This document shows, piece by piece, positions 16,648-25,510 of a stretch of DNA of 64,000 nt; the stretch's first letter is position 1, and the number at the start of each line of letters is the position of its first letter. A program made the translations under genes and the position numbers. The stretch lies in NCBI GenBank assembly GCA_965220055.1, contig CBDCPE010000004.1:2604001-2668000 (forward strand), given 5' to 3'. The notes under the pieces were generated by a model, which searched no databases, was not told the DNA's origin, and saw nothing but the letters and a program-made list of their open reading frames with translations. The stretch comes from Bin87 sp965220055. GTDB taxonomy: Bacteria > Chloroflexota > Dehalococcoidia > Lucifugimonadales > UBA3495.

Positions 16648-16823
16648 ATCCCGTAGTTGCCTGGGGCAATGACTTCGCGTCCCGGGACCACCCTTCGCTA
16701 CCAGCATACACCCATCCATTTGAGGTTGAACGCTCGGCGTCCGGCGGTTATGCTGTGACCGAACCCGACTGCCATTGGGACAGTCTCAGCCCATTTGCTC
16801 GTGGCTTCCCCGGAGATGAAGAA

Positions 16824-17582
16824 ATGCGATTGGAAGGCAAGGTTGCCATCGTCAGCGGCGGTGCCCACGGCATGGGTGCCGTGGAATCCCGCCTGTTCGC
16901 ACGCGAAGGTGCAAAGGTAGTCGTCGCTGACATCCGCGACGATGACGGCCGCCAGGTGGAAGCGGAAATCAACGAGGCGGGTGGCGAGAGCGTCTACATC
17001 CGTACCGATGTCACCAGCGAGGACGCTTGGACAAACGTTGTCGCGCAGACCGTATCCCGCTTCGGGCGCCTGGACATCCTCGTGAACAACGCCGGCATCA
17101 GTAGCCGTGCCGTCCCCGACGACGACAGCCTCGAAGCTTGGTCCCGCATCATGGACATCAACTCCACTGGCGTGTTTCTGGGTACGAAGCACGCCGTGGC
17201 GCAAATGAGGCAGAATGGTGGTGGGTCCATCGTCAACATCTCGTCAATCGCCGGTCTGGTGGGCATGACCAGCGGCCATCCGGCCTACAACGCATCCAAG
17301 GGCGCCGTCCGCATTTTCACCAAGGCCATGGCAGTTCGCTACGGTACCGAGAACATCAGGGTCAACTCCGTCCATCCCGGCTACATGCCACCCATGATGG
17401 GCAACATCCCCACCGAGAACGTGCGGGACGGTCGACGCTCCATGATCGAAGATCAGGTTCCCTTGGGCCGTGAAGGACGCCAGGAAGAGGTGGCCAACGC
17501 CGTGCTGTTTCTGGCTAGCGACGATGCGTCCTACATCACGGGCGCGGAGTTGGTCGTCGACGGTGGATTCACGGCCCGTTGA
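16824..17582 (+). CDS. Short-chain dehydrogenase/reductase (SDR)
   Basis: Classical SDR of 252 residues with a Rossmann-fold NAD(P)-binding site. It has the glycine motif VSGGAHGMG, the acidic ADIRDDDG after beta-2 (favouring NAD), NNAGIS, the catalytic Ser in IVNISSIAGLVG, and the YNASKG pair. The C-terminal ITGAELVVDGGFTAR is typical. The ATG at 16824 follows CGGAG and begins MRLEGKVAIVSGG; the longer frame to 16755 is not conserved. It resembles 3-alpha/20-beta-hydroxysteroid and cyclohexanol dehydrogenases, but the substrate is not defined. It is divergent from the CopD-like gene. Confidence 0.94.
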   Translation: MRLEGKVAIVSGGAHGMGAVESRLFAREGAKVVVADIRDDDGRQVEAEINEAGGESVYIRTDVTSEDAWTNVVAQTVSRFGRLDILVNNAGISSRAVPDDDSLEAWSRIMDINSTGVFLGTKHAVAQMRQNGGGSIVNISSIAGLVGMTSGHPAYNASKGAVRIFTKAMAVRYGTENIRVNSVHPGYMPPMMGNIPTENVRDGRRSMIEDQVPLGREGRQEEVANAVLFLASDDASYITGAELVVDGGFTAR

Positions 17583-17713
17583 TCCAGCCACACCGCCGCG
17601 CTCAAAGAACTCGGGCTTGGGCATTGAGCCCTCCGCAAAACCCACCCAAGTATGCGTGGCTCGGACCTGTACCAATCGTAGGTCTGCCGTAACGGCGGGC
17701 AGAGAAGGAGGGA

Positions 17714-17992
17714 ATGGTTTTGCCCATTACCGACGTAACCATCATCCGTCGCTGCGCCGACTGTTCCACGGAATTCGGCGCCATGACGGTCAAAAAAGAT
17801 AACATGCGGCTCATGACCAGCGAACTGACTTGGTGCGATAACTGCGGTGCGGAAACCCGCGAAATCCGCGACATCGCGGAACGCGCGGCAACGGTCACGG
17901 CTGAGCAGGCCAGCTATCCCGGCAATCCTGCGGTGGCGGACGTGTCCTCTGCCGAATTCCGCCGCCGTCGCAGCGCAGGTATCCGGACATAG
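17714..17992 (+). CDS. Small zinc-ribbon-like hypothetical protein
   Basis: A 92-residue protein with two CxxC knuckles, CADC (about residues 14-17) and CDNC (about 41-44), likely one Zn site. The C-terminal half is Ala/Arg-rich without a recognisable domain. The start ATG at 17714 follows AAGGAGG. It is 24 bp upstream of the SirB1-like gene on the same strand. I do not recognise the family; a nucleic-acid or protein-binding zinc ribbon is the best reading. Confidence 0.7.
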   Translation: MVLPITDVTIIRRCADCSTEFGAMTVKKDNMRLMTSELTWCDNCGAETREIRDIAERAATVTAEQASYPGNPAVADVSSAEFRRRRSAGIRT

Positions 17993-18016
17993 CTCCGGCT
18001 ATTTAGGGAGCACTTT

Positions 18017-18856
18017 ATGTTTGCGGCAGACGCGATCCTCGAATTGCAAAAATTGGTCGCTTCGGATTCGGCCGACTCCGTGGGAGGGGATTTTGACCTG
18101 GCCACCGGGGCCCTCCTCGTGGCATCCACCGGCGACCCCAACGTCGACATCGATGGTTGCCTCGAAAACCTGGACCGAATGGCCGACGCCGCGCGGTCGC
18201 GGACGCCTTCTGAAGCCGGACCACTCGAGGAGCTCAACGCCATAACCGATCTGCTTTTCGGCGTAATCGGCTTCGCCGGTAACCGGGACGACTACTACGA
18301 CCCCAACAATTCCTACCTGAATCAGGTGGTGCAGCGGCGTCTCGGCATCCCAATTACCCTTTCGTTGCTGTGTATTGAGGTTGGAAGGCGTGCGGGAGTC
18401 CCGATATTTGGCATCGGTATGCCGGGTCACTTCCTCGTCCGCCACCGTGACGAAGAAAACTATTTTGTGGACGCCTTCAATGGCGGGTTGCTCATGAATC
18501 GGGACGAGTGCGGCGCGGTGATGCGGCAGGCTGCCGGCGATTCCACGCGCTTGGAGGAGCACCACCTGAACCCAGTGACCCCCAGGGAAATCCTCGCCCG
18601 CGTCCTCCGCAACCTGAAAGCTATATATTGGGACCGCGAGGAATTCGATCGCTGCATAACCACCATCGGCGGGTTGATGGCAGTGTTGCCCGACCGGCCT
18701 GAGGAACAGCGCGACCGCGGTGTCGTACACCTCAAGGCTGGCAATCATGAACAATCCGCGGACGATTTCGCCGCGTATATAGAAGCAGCACCCAATGCCA
18801 ACGACATCGAGACCGTCAGGAATGCCCTGTCCAGATTGAGGGGTACGCTGTCCTGA
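18017..18856 (+). CDS. SirB1/YchA-family transglutaminase-like protein
   Basis: A 279-residue protein of the SirB1/YchA (DUF1266-like transglutaminase fold plus TPR) type. The core block reads YYDPNNSYLNQVVQRRLG, IPITLSLLCIEVGRRAGVPI and GIGMPGHFLVRH, the hallmark segment of the family, with Cys in SLLCIE and His in PGHF as the Cys-His part of the fold. The C-terminal part (LRNLKAIYWDREEFDRC, then DRGVVHLKAGNHEQSADDF) is TPR-like. The function of the family is not settled. It sits between a small zinc-ribbon gene and a DM13 protein gene, all on the plus strand. Confidence 0.88.
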   Translation: MFAADAILELQKLVASDSADSVGGDFDLATGALLVASTGDPNVDIDGCLENLDRMADAARSRTPSEAGPLEELNAITDLLFGVIGFAGNRDDYYDPNNSYLNQVVQRRLGIPITLSLLCIEVGRRAGVPIFGIGMPGHFLVRHRDEENYFVDAFNGGLLMNRDECGAVMRQAAGDSTRLEEHHLNPVTPREILARVLRNLKAIYWDREEFDRCITTIGGLMAVLPDRPEEQRDRGVVHLKAGNHEQSADDFAAYIEAAPNANDIETVRNALSRLRGTLS

Positions 18857-18892
18857 TCCCACATAACCTATCCCAACGAGTGGAGCGCGATA

Positions 18893-19507
18893 ATGCTTCG
18901 ATACTTACTGGTCGGAATCGGCATATTGATTTTGATCCCTCTAGCGTGGCTGGCTTGGTGGCTGCTTAGCCCATTGGTCATCACGACGGAAGTAAACGAA
19001 GATTTTCCACTGGCCACGCGGGCGGTTGTTCCCGCCAACATGACCATGGCGGAAGTTGAGGACGCCATGGCCGCGGCCGCCAACTTGGAGCGTCCGGTCG
19101 ACGAGGCCATGCCCGATGCGGCAGGCGCATCCGGGTCGCAGACCCAGCCGCAACCCGGTTTGACTGGACAGTTCCGCGACGCCGATTCTTTCCACAAAGG
19201 CTCCGGTACGGTCACGGTCTATGATCTGGGCGCGGATGGCGGACACATCCTCAGGTTGGAGGATTTCAGCGTGACCAACGGACCGGACCTGCGGGTTCTG
19301 CTGGTCAACGCCGCGAACCCGGAGAGCCATTCCGACTTGGACGACGCGGGTTACGTCGAATTGGGTAGGCTGAAAGGCAACGTCGGCTCCCAAAACTATG
19401 ACATCCCGTCAAGCGTATCACTGGCCGACGTCCGGAGCGTGGTCATATACTGCAACCCGTTCCGAGTGGTGTTTAGCGTCGCTACGCTCGAAACCCCAGC
19501 GGGATAA
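18893..19507 (+). CDS. DM13-domain membrane-anchored protein
   Basis: A 204-residue protein with an N-terminal transmembrane anchor (YLLVGIGILILIPLAWLAWW, residues 4-23) and an outward-facing DM13 domain (about residues 95-200). The domain signatures are GTVTVYDLGADGGHILRLED, FSVTNGPDLRVLLVN, LGRLKGNVGSQNYDIP and SVVIYCNPFRVVFSVA, including the conserved Cys. DM13 domains are proposed extracellular electron-transfer or heme-related modules. The ATG is 36 bp after the SirB1-like gene. The linker (about residues 40-90) is Ala/Asp-rich and probably flexible. Confidence 0.9.
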   Translation: MLRYLLVGIGILILIPLAWLAWWLLSPLVITTEVNEDFPLATRAVVPANMTMAEVEDAMAAAANLERPVDEAMPDAAGASGSQTQPQPGLTGQFRDADSFHKGSGTVTVYDLGADGGHILRLEDFSVTNGPDLRVLLVNAANPESHSDLDDAGYVELGRLKGNVGSQNYDIPSSVSLADVRSVVIYCNPFRVVFSVATLETPAG

Positions 19508-19528
19508 TCAACCAGTGAGGGCCGGATC

Positions 19529-21370
19529 ATGGCCTACCTGCCGATAGAAGAATACGGGATCGTCGGCAACATGCGGACCTGTGCCCTCATCGGGGGCAAC
19601 GGGTCCGTCGACTGGTTCTGTTGCCCCGACTTCGATTCGCCCAGCGTATTCGGCGCGATCCTGGACGACAAGAAAGGTGGTTACTTCAAGATAGCACCCC
19701 TCCTCGACGTCCCGCCTGTGCAGCGCCAAGTCTACTGGCCCGACACCAACGTGCTGATCACCAGGTTCCTGGCGGAAAACGGTGTCGCCGAGGTTATCGA
19801 CTTCATGCCGGTCGCGTCGCCCGAGCGCCCCCATCACCACACCGAATTGATCCGGCGCGTCAATTGCGTCCGTGGCGTGGTTCCGTTCTTCCTGGAATGC
19901 TATCCCGCGTTCAATTACGCTCTGGACAAACACCGGGTCCAACTGAACGAAAACGGAGCGGCGTTCATTTCTGATAACTTGGGCTTGCAGCTGTCGACCG
20001 ATATCCTGCTGGAACAACACGAGGGCGGTGTCCTTGGTGCGTTTGTCCTCAACGAGGGGCAATCATCCACTTTCTCCATCGGCGTCATGGGCGATGAAAC
20101 CATCGACTACCATCCTCCCTCCGAGCGGGAAAGCGCTGCGTTGTTTGAAGAAACCGTCTCCTACTGGCGGAACTGGCTGTCTCAGTGCACTTATAAGGGT
20201 CGATGGCGAGAGAAGGTCGAGCGCTCTGCCCTCGTCCTCAAGCTGCTCACCTACGAGCCGACCGGCGCCATCATCGCCGCGCCAACCTGCAGCCTCCCTG
20301 AAGAATTGGGAGGCGTGCGCAACTGGGACTACCGTTACACTTGGATCCGCGACGCCGCCTTCACCTTGTACGCGTTGCTCCGCATCGGTTTCACCAATGA
20401 GGCCAGTCAGTTCATGCACTGGTTGGAAGCCCAGATCGATCCTTTCGACGGTGACTGGAGCAACATCCAGATCCTGTACGGCATCGACGGTCGCCGCAGT
20501 CTCGACGAGGTGACCCTCGACCACCTGGACGGTTATCGCGGCTCAAAGCCTGTCCGCGTCGGAAACGGCGCCTACGACCAGCTCCAGCTCGATATCTACG
20601 GCGAGCTCATGGACTCCGTCTACCTGTTCAACCGGTATGGCGAACCCATATCCTACGACTTCTGGACCAAGCTCCGCCAGATGACCAACTGGGTCTGCGA
20701 CAATTGGCGACTGGCCGACGAGGGTATCTGGGAAACCCGAGGTGGGCGACAGCAGTTCGTCTATAGCAAGCTCATGTGTTGGGTCATGCTGGACCGAGCG
20801 CTCAAACTGTCCGAGTTGCGCTCTTTCCCCTCGGAGCGGCAACACTGGATTGCTACGCGCGATGAAATCTATGAAGAGATCCAGAGTCGTGGTTGGAGCG
20901 ATAAACGACAGGCTTTCGTCCAGCATTACGGCAGCGAATCACTGGACGCGTCCAACCTGATCATGCCGCTGGTCTTCTTCATGTCTCCGACCGACCCCCG
21001 GATGTTGAGCACCATCGATGCCATCAATCGCAGCCCGCAGCAGGGTGGTCTCGTGTCGGACAGCCTCGTCTATCGTTACAACCACGAGCAGTTCACCGAC
21101 GGCCTGACCGGGCACGAGGGCACGTTCAACATGTGCACCTTTTGGCTTGTGGAGGCCTTGACCCGCGCCGGCTGGGGTGATTCCCGCCGTCTCGACCAGG
21201 CCCGCCTCATGTTCGAGAAGATGCTGGGTTACGCCAACCACCTGGGCTTGTACGCCGAGGAGACCGGCCCCAGCGGCGAGGGGCTCGGCAATTTCCCCCA
21301 GGCCTTCACGCACCTCGCCCTGATCAGCTGCGCGTTCAACCTCGACCGTGCGCTGTCGGGCATCCGCTGA
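19529..21370 (+). CDS. Glycoside hydrolase family 15 protein (glucoamylase/trehalase-like)
   Basis: A 613-residue cytoplasmic GH15 enzyme. The N-terminal beta-sandwich starts IEEYGIVGNMRTCALIGGNG followed by SVDWFCCPDFDSPSVFGAIL, characteristic of the bacterial GH15 group that includes acid trehalases. The (alpha/alpha)6 barrel shows GVRNWDYRYTWIRDAAF and TLYALLRIGF, WGIWETRGG-like DEGIWETRGGRQQFVYSK, and GLTGHEGTFNMCTFWLVEAL near the C-terminus. No signal peptide is seen, consistent with hydrolysis of intracellular trehalose or maltodextrin. It is 21 bp downstream of the DM13 gene and 19 bp upstream of the SMP-30 gene. Confidence 0.95.
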   Translation: MAYLPIEEYGIVGNMRTCALIGGNGSVDWFCCPDFDSPSVFGAILDDKKGGYFKIAPLLDVPPVQRQVYWPDTNVLITRFLAENGVAEVIDFMPVASPERPHHHTELIRRVNCVRGVVPFFLECYPAFNYALDKHRVQLNENGAAFISDNLGLQLSTDILLEQHEGGVLGAFVLNEGQSSTFSIGVMGDETIDYHPPSERESAALFEETVSYWRNWLSQCTYKGRWREKVERSALVLKLLTYEPTGAIIAAPTCSLPEELGGVRNWDYRYTWIRDAAFTLYALLRIGFTNEASQFMHWLEAQIDPFDGDWSNIQILYGIDGRRSLDEVTLDHLDGYRGSKPVRVGNGAYDQLQLDIYGELMDSVYLFNRYGEPISYDFWTKLRQMTNWVCDNWRLADEGIWETRGGRQQFVYSKLMCWVMLDRALKLSELRSFPSERQHWIATRDEIYEEIQSRGWSDKRQAFVQHYGSESLDASNLIMPLVFFMSPTDPRMLSTIDAINRSPQQGGLVSDSLVYRYNHEQFTDGLTGHEGTFNMCTFWLVEALTRAGWGDSRRLDQARLMFEKMLGYANHLGLYAEETGPSGEGLGNFPQAFTHLALISCAFNLDRALSGIR

Positions 21371-21389
21371 TCAACAAGGAGCGACAGTA

Positions 21390-22307
21390 ATGCCCATCGA
21401 ACAAGTGACGCCCGGTTTGGAACGTATCCTGGATCTCGATCAGGAAGTCGAATGGCTCGCCAGCGGTTTGGGCGGCGACGGTTCCGCCCTCGGCGTGCCG
21501 TGGTGGCCGGCCGAAGGCCCGGTCTGGTTCCAGGAGGGTGGTTATCTCCTGTTCAGCGACATCGGTGGGAACCGTCGCATGCGTTATAACGACGCCGACG
21601 GTCTGTCCGAATTCCAGGCGGGTACCAACGAGGCCAACGGCCTGACCCGGGATCCCCAGGGCCGCCTCCTTGCCTGCGAGCACGATGCCCGCCGCGTCAC
21701 CCGCCAGGAAGCCGACGGCAGCATCACCGTCGTCGCCGACAGCTACCAGGGCAAGCGGCTCAACCGTCCCAACGACTTGGTGGTGAAGTCCGACGGCGCC
21801 ATATACTTCACTGATCCGTACCGCGATACTTACCCTGGCATAGAACTGGGTTTCGCCGGCGTGTACCGGGTTTCGCCTGACTTGAGCGACATCACGTTGC
21901 TGATCGATGACTACGTTGGACCCAACGGCCTTTGCTTCTCGCCGGGCGAGAGCATCTTGTACGTTAACGATTCCCGCGTCGGTCTGATCAAAGCTTGGGA
22001 TGTTCGTCCCGACGGTGGGATCGAAAACGGCCGCCTGCTGTGCATGCTTGCCGATGAACGGCCCGGCGTGCCCGACGGCATGAAGTGCGACCTCGAAGGC
22101 AACATCTACGTGACCGGGCCGGGCGGCGTCTGGATTGTCGCTCCCGATGGCCGGCATCTCGGCACCGTCGCCTTGGGCGGCGGCAAGCGCGCCACCAACG
22201 TCGGCTTCGGCGGTGGCGACTGGAAGACCCTTTACATCACTACCTTCGAAGAGCTTTGCCGCGTCCGCCTGAACATCCCGGGCGTTCCGGTGCCCCGTAT
22301 CATCTGA
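21390..22307 (+). CDS. SMP-30/gluconolactonase-family protein
   Basis: A 305-residue six-bladed beta-propeller lactonase (SMP-30/Gnl/LRE family). The metal-site and repeat signatures are PAEGPVWFQEGGYLLFSD, the blade with NEANGLTRDPQGRLLACEHD, the metal-ligand block LNRPNDLVVKSDGAIYFTDP and the GPNGLCFSPGESILYVND block. ATG at 21390 with AAGGAG at 21376-21381 was chosen over an upstream in-frame start within the GH15 gene. It could hydrolyse a sugar lactone made by the GMC or related dehydrogenase. A strong terminator follows. Confidence 0.94.
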   Translation: MPIEQVTPGLERILDLDQEVEWLASGLGGDGSALGVPWWPAEGPVWFQEGGYLLFSDIGGNRRMRYNDADGLSEFQAGTNEANGLTRDPQGRLLACEHDARRVTRQEADGSITVVADSYQGKRLNRPNDLVVKSDGAIYFTDPYRDTYPGIELGFAGVYRVSPDLSDITLLIDDYVGPNGLCFSPGESILYVNDSRVGLIKAWDVRPDGGIENGRLLCMLADERPGVPDGMKCDLEGNIYVTGPGGVWIVAPDGRHLGTVALGGGKRATNVGFGGGDWKTLYITTFEELCRVRLNIPGVPVPRII

Positions 22308-22328
22308 CCGGCAGGGCAACCAAAGCAG

Positions 22329-22354
22329 AAGGGCGGGTGTTCGGACCCGCCCTT
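22329..22354. terminator. Bidirectional terminator hairpin
   Basis: AAGGGCGGGT and ACCCGCCCTT form a perfect 10-bp stem around GTTCGG, between the convergent SMP-30 (plus) and GMC oxidoreductase (minus) genes. A/T ends on both sides suit both directions. Confidence 0.85.
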
Positions 22355-22378
22355 CGCCGCCAATGCGCAGGTTGCCAA

Positions 22379-23923
22379 CTATCTCCCGGTGCGAATGTAG
22401 TCGGCCACCTTCTCGCCGATCATGATCGTGGTCGCGTTCGTATTCGCCCGTATGCAGTCCGGCATGATGGACGCGTCGGCCACGCGGATGTTTTCCAAAC
22501 CGTGGATCCTGCCATGTTGGTCCACGACCGCCATGTCGTCGCCCGCCGGCCCCATCTTGCATGTACCTGAAACGTGGTGGGACGTGCCCGAATTCCGCAT
22601 CAGCCAGTCGTCCAGCGCAGCATCCGACGTCAAGTCCGCGTCCACCGGATTAACCCGCTCCAGCAGAATATCCCGGTAAGACGGGTGATCCCCAATTTCG
22701 ATACAGGTACGGATGCCTTTCCGCATTCGTTCCAAATCGAAGGGCTCCTGGTAGTAGTTGTAGTCCAGGTAAGGATGCTCCAGCGGGTCGTTGGACTTGA
22801 GCCTCAGTTCGCCCTTGCCCAGCGCCAGTTGCAGGCTTGCACTGATTCCTACGTAATTTTCGTCGTCGTCGATGACCACCTGCGCCGGGCGGTGCTCTGA
22901 GGTCATCAAGAGCGGCGAAATCTGCATGTCGTTCCGCAGGTACGAGTCCTCCACCGTGTACCTCAAGCCCACCTGAATCGCCGCTGCCTGAACGTCCGGG
23001 CGATCCCCGGCAGCGCGAAACAGCACGCATGCGGAGGGATGGTCTCGCAGGTTCTGTCCCACGCCCGGCAGCTCGTGGATCACTGGAATACCCACTTCGC
23101 GCAGGTGGTCCGCTGGACCGACTCCCGAAAGTAGCAGCAACTGGGGCGACGCTATCGCCCCGCTGCTCACCACAATCTGGTCGCCTTCGACGACGAACCG
23201 GTCGCCTCCGCTCTCCACCTCCACGCCGACGGCCCGCTTCCCGTCAAAAACAACGCGGCACGCTTGCACATTGGCCCTGATGGTCAAATTCAGGCGATGC
23301 CGCGCCAAATTCAAGTACGCCAACGCCGTGCTGATCCGAACCCCGTCCAGGGTGTTGCGCGCCCGGGGTGACACGCCCGTCGATTCCGGATGGTTCTGGT
23401 CGGGATCATCCTTGAACCCGAGCGCCAGAGAAGCCTCTTTGAACGCCACCGAGTGCGGCAACCACTCGTCCTGACGATATCGTCGCACCGGTATCGGGCC
23501 GTCGGTGCCGTGCCAGTCGTCCTGAAAATCGTGATCGTTTTCCATCCGGCGGAAAAACGGCAGCACGCTGGTGTAACCCCACTCGTCGTTGCCCCACTCC
23601 GCCCAGCGGTCGTAGTCCTCCGGTATGCCCCGGTACAGCACTTGCCCGTTGATGGCCGAGGAACCTCCCGTGGCCTTCCCACGCGGGATCACTAGGTCGG
23701 TCTGCTGCGCCGTCACCCTGGCGCTGTAGGCCCAACTGTGCGGGCCATAGGCCGAAAAGAACACGTTGTTGCCCAGTTTCAGGTCATCCGGCAGATGGTT
23801 GAAATCGGGGTAGTCCGGTCCCGCCTCCAGCAGCAGGACGCTCTTGGCGGGGTCTTCCGAAAGCCGGGTAGCGACGGTGCCTCCGGCCGAGCCGGCGCCG
23901 ATCACAATATAGTCGTATCGCAT
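22379..23923 (-). CDS. GMC-family FAD-dependent oxidoreductase
   Basis: A 514-residue glucose-methanol-choline oxidoreductase. It carries the N-terminal FAD dinucleotide motif YIVIGAGSAGGTVATRLSE, GMC signature 1 in GKATGGSSAINGQVLYRG and signature 2 in GAIASPQLLLLSGVGP. The C-terminal active-site region reads SGTSHHVSGTCKMG, with the catalytic His in HHVSGT, and ends in IRANTNATTIMIGEKVADYI. It is nearest the choline/alcohol dehydrogenase branch; no membrane anchor or signal peptide is seen. It would oxidise an alcohol or sugar. Convergent with the SMP-30 lactonase. Confidence 0.95.
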   Translation of the reverse strand: MRYDYIVIGAGSAGGTVATRLSEDPAKSVLLLEAGPDYPDFNHLPDDLKLGNNVFFSAYGPHSWAYSARVTAQQTDLVIPRGKATGGSSAINGQVLYRGIPEDYDRWAEWGNDEWGYTSVLPFFRRMENDHDFQDDWHGTDGPIPVRRYRQDEWLPHSVAFKEASLALGFKDDPDQNHPESTGVSPRARNTLDGVRISTALAYLNLARHRLNLTIRANVQACRVVFDGKRAVGVEVESGGDRFVVEGDQIVVSSGAIASPQLLLLSGVGPADHLREVGIPVIHELPGVGQNLRDHPSACVLFRAAGDRPDVQAAAIQVGLRYTVEDSYLRNDMQISPLLMTSEHRPAQVVIDDDENYVGISASLQLALGKGELRLKSNDPLEHPYLDYNYYQEPFDLERMRKGIRTCIEIGDHPSYRDILLERVNPVDADLTSDAALDDWLMRNSGTSHHVSGTCKMGPAGDDMAVVDQHGRIHGLENIRVADASIMPDCIRANTNATTIMIGEKVADYIRTGR

Positions 23924-24156
23924 CGGGACCTCCTAATTGCAGCGTGTGTTTGTTGACTGGGCAAGAAAGCGTCGGGCATCATCCGACGATCATCGAAGTG
24001 CGGCGGTTGCCACGCGTGCCCAGTTCTTCATCGCGAGGAGCATGCAATGTGCCGCACTCATTCCCGTGATGATAACCGTTACCGCGACGGGTCGCCGCGC
24101 ATCGCTCGCCATGATGGCCCTGCCGCCGTGGGCGAGCGCGAGGCGGCTCTTCAATT

Positions 24157-24221
24157 GCCCGCATCCCGTGCCCGCATCCTGTGCCCGCATCCCATACCCG
24201 CATCCCGTGCCCGCATCCTGG
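24157..24221 (+). repeat. Short tandem repeat, 13 bp x 5
   Basis: Five head-to-tail copies of a 13-bp unit with consensus GCCCGCATCC(C/T)GT, one copy differing at two positions. The array lies in the 355-bp gap between the GMC oxidoreductase and dprA starts. Apart from the array nothing functional was recognised there; a long in-frame extension of dprA through it is rejected because the true start is at 24279. Confidence 0.9.
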
Positions 24222-24278
24222 GAATTCGCTGACAAAACGCCGCCGTCCGAGCACGGACCCTGTGCTAGAATCGCTGCG

Positions 24279-25490
24279 ATGAGCACCACCTGTACTGATT
24301 CCTTGGGATGCTGGGTGGCCTTGAGCCGAGTCCCCCGTTTGGGTTCAGCCCGCTTCCGTCTCCTAGAGGCCCACTTCGACGGCGACTTGTCGGCGGCGTG
24401 GTCAGCTCCCGTACGCGAGTTGACAGCTGCCGGCGTTGGCAGGGTCGTGGCGCAGGCCATCGTTAGTGCCAGGGAAACTTGTTCCCCGGATCAAGAATTG
24501 TCGCGACTGTCCCACGTGGGCGTTTCGGCGATCAACTGGCACGACCCCAGCTATCCGGATCGACTTCGGCAAACTGACGACGCCCCACCAGTACTCTACG
24601 TTCGCGGCGCTCTTCCTTCAGTCGAAACACCCTCCATCGCCGTCGTGGGGACGCGCCACCCCACCGATTACGGGTACCGGGTGACTGCCGACCTGTGCTC
24701 GTCCCTGGCCGCCCATGGGGTGATAGTGGTCAGCGGCCTCGCCCTGGGAATCGATGCCCGGGCCCACAAGTCCACGGTCGACGCCGGAGGCTTGACCGTC
24801 GCCGTGTTGGGCAACGGCTTGGACACCGTGTATCCTCGCGAGAATCTCCGGCTTGCGGAACGCATCGTCGCCGAAGGTGGAGCGATCGTCAGCGAGTTCC
24901 CCCTTGGCGTCCGCCCGGAAGCGTCCAACTTCCCGCGTCGCAACCGCATCATCAGCGGCATGACCCTGGGCACGTTGGTTACCGAGGCCGGCGAAACGAG
25001 CGGAACAAGGTGGACCGTGTATCATGCCCTGGAACAGAACCGCGAAATTTTCTGTGTCCCCGGCAGCGTGTATTCAGAGACCAGCAAGCTCACCAACCGC
25101 CTCATCCGTGAGGGCGCCAAGCTCGTCTGCAGCGTCAACGATATACTGGTCGAGATCGGACTGGAAACATCGGAGCGGCAGATCGCCCTGGACATGTCTG
25201 ACACGGATGCATCATCGAATGCTCCCGCCAAAACTGGTGAGAATGGTCGGGGCCAAACGACGCGCACGCATTCCCGCAATCCGATAGAATGTGAATTGAC
25301 CGCCCCGGAAACTCCCGATGCTGACGAAGCCGACCTGCTTCAACACATCGCTAAAGACCCGGTACATATCGACGACCTCGTCACGTTGAGCCGTCGGCCA
25401 ATTGCGCAAGTTAGCGGTCTTCTCACCATGCTAGAACTCAAGGGTCTGGTCAGACAAGTTGGTACTATGCATTACCAACTGGTCGCCTGA
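24279..25490 (+). CDS. dprA: DNA processing protein DprA
   Basis: DprA (403 residues) loads RecA on incoming single-stranded DNA during natural transformation. The N-terminal helical region starts WVALSRVPRLGSARFRLLE. The Rossmann-like DprA core is clear: SIAVVGTRHPTDYGYRVT, VIVVSGLALGIDARAHKSTV, VAVLGNGLDTVYPREN, EFPLGVRPEASNFPRRNRII and FCVPGSVYSETSKLTNRLI. The C-terminal winged-helix-like part (LLQHIAKDPVHIDDLVTLS) is the DprA-WH domain. ATG at 24279 was chosen because conservation begins there; the frame is open for 340 bp upstream. It is 20 bp upstream of topA, a common pairing in several phyla. Confidence 0.95.
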   Translation: MSTTCTDSLGCWVALSRVPRLGSARFRLLEAHFDGDLSAAWSAPVRELTAAGVGRVVAQAIVSARETCSPDQELSRLSHVGVSAINWHDPSYPDRLRQTDDAPPVLYVRGALPSVETPSIAVVGTRHPTDYGYRVTADLCSSLAAHGVIVVSGLALGIDARAHKSTVDAGGLTVAVLGNGLDTVYPRENLRLAERIVAEGGAIVSEFPLGVRPEASNFPRRNRIISGMTLGTLVTEAGETSGTRWTVYHALEQNREIFCVPGSVYSETSKLTNRLIREGAKLVCSVNDILVEIGLETSERQIALDMSDTDASSNAPAKTGENGRGQTTRTHSRNPIECELTAPETPDADEADLLQHIAKDPVHIDDLVTLSRRPIAQVSGLLTMLELKGLVRQVGTMHYQLVA

Positions 25491-25510
25491 ACTGGAGACG
25501 AACTCTTCCT

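Noticed and set aside
24157..24221. CRISPR-like array
   Set aside because: The 13-bp units are directly adjacent without spacers, and no cas genes are near.
23937..24278. N-terminal extension of dprA by 114 codons
   Set aside because: The extension crosses a 13-bp tandem repeat and has no DprA-like sequence; conservation begins at 24279.
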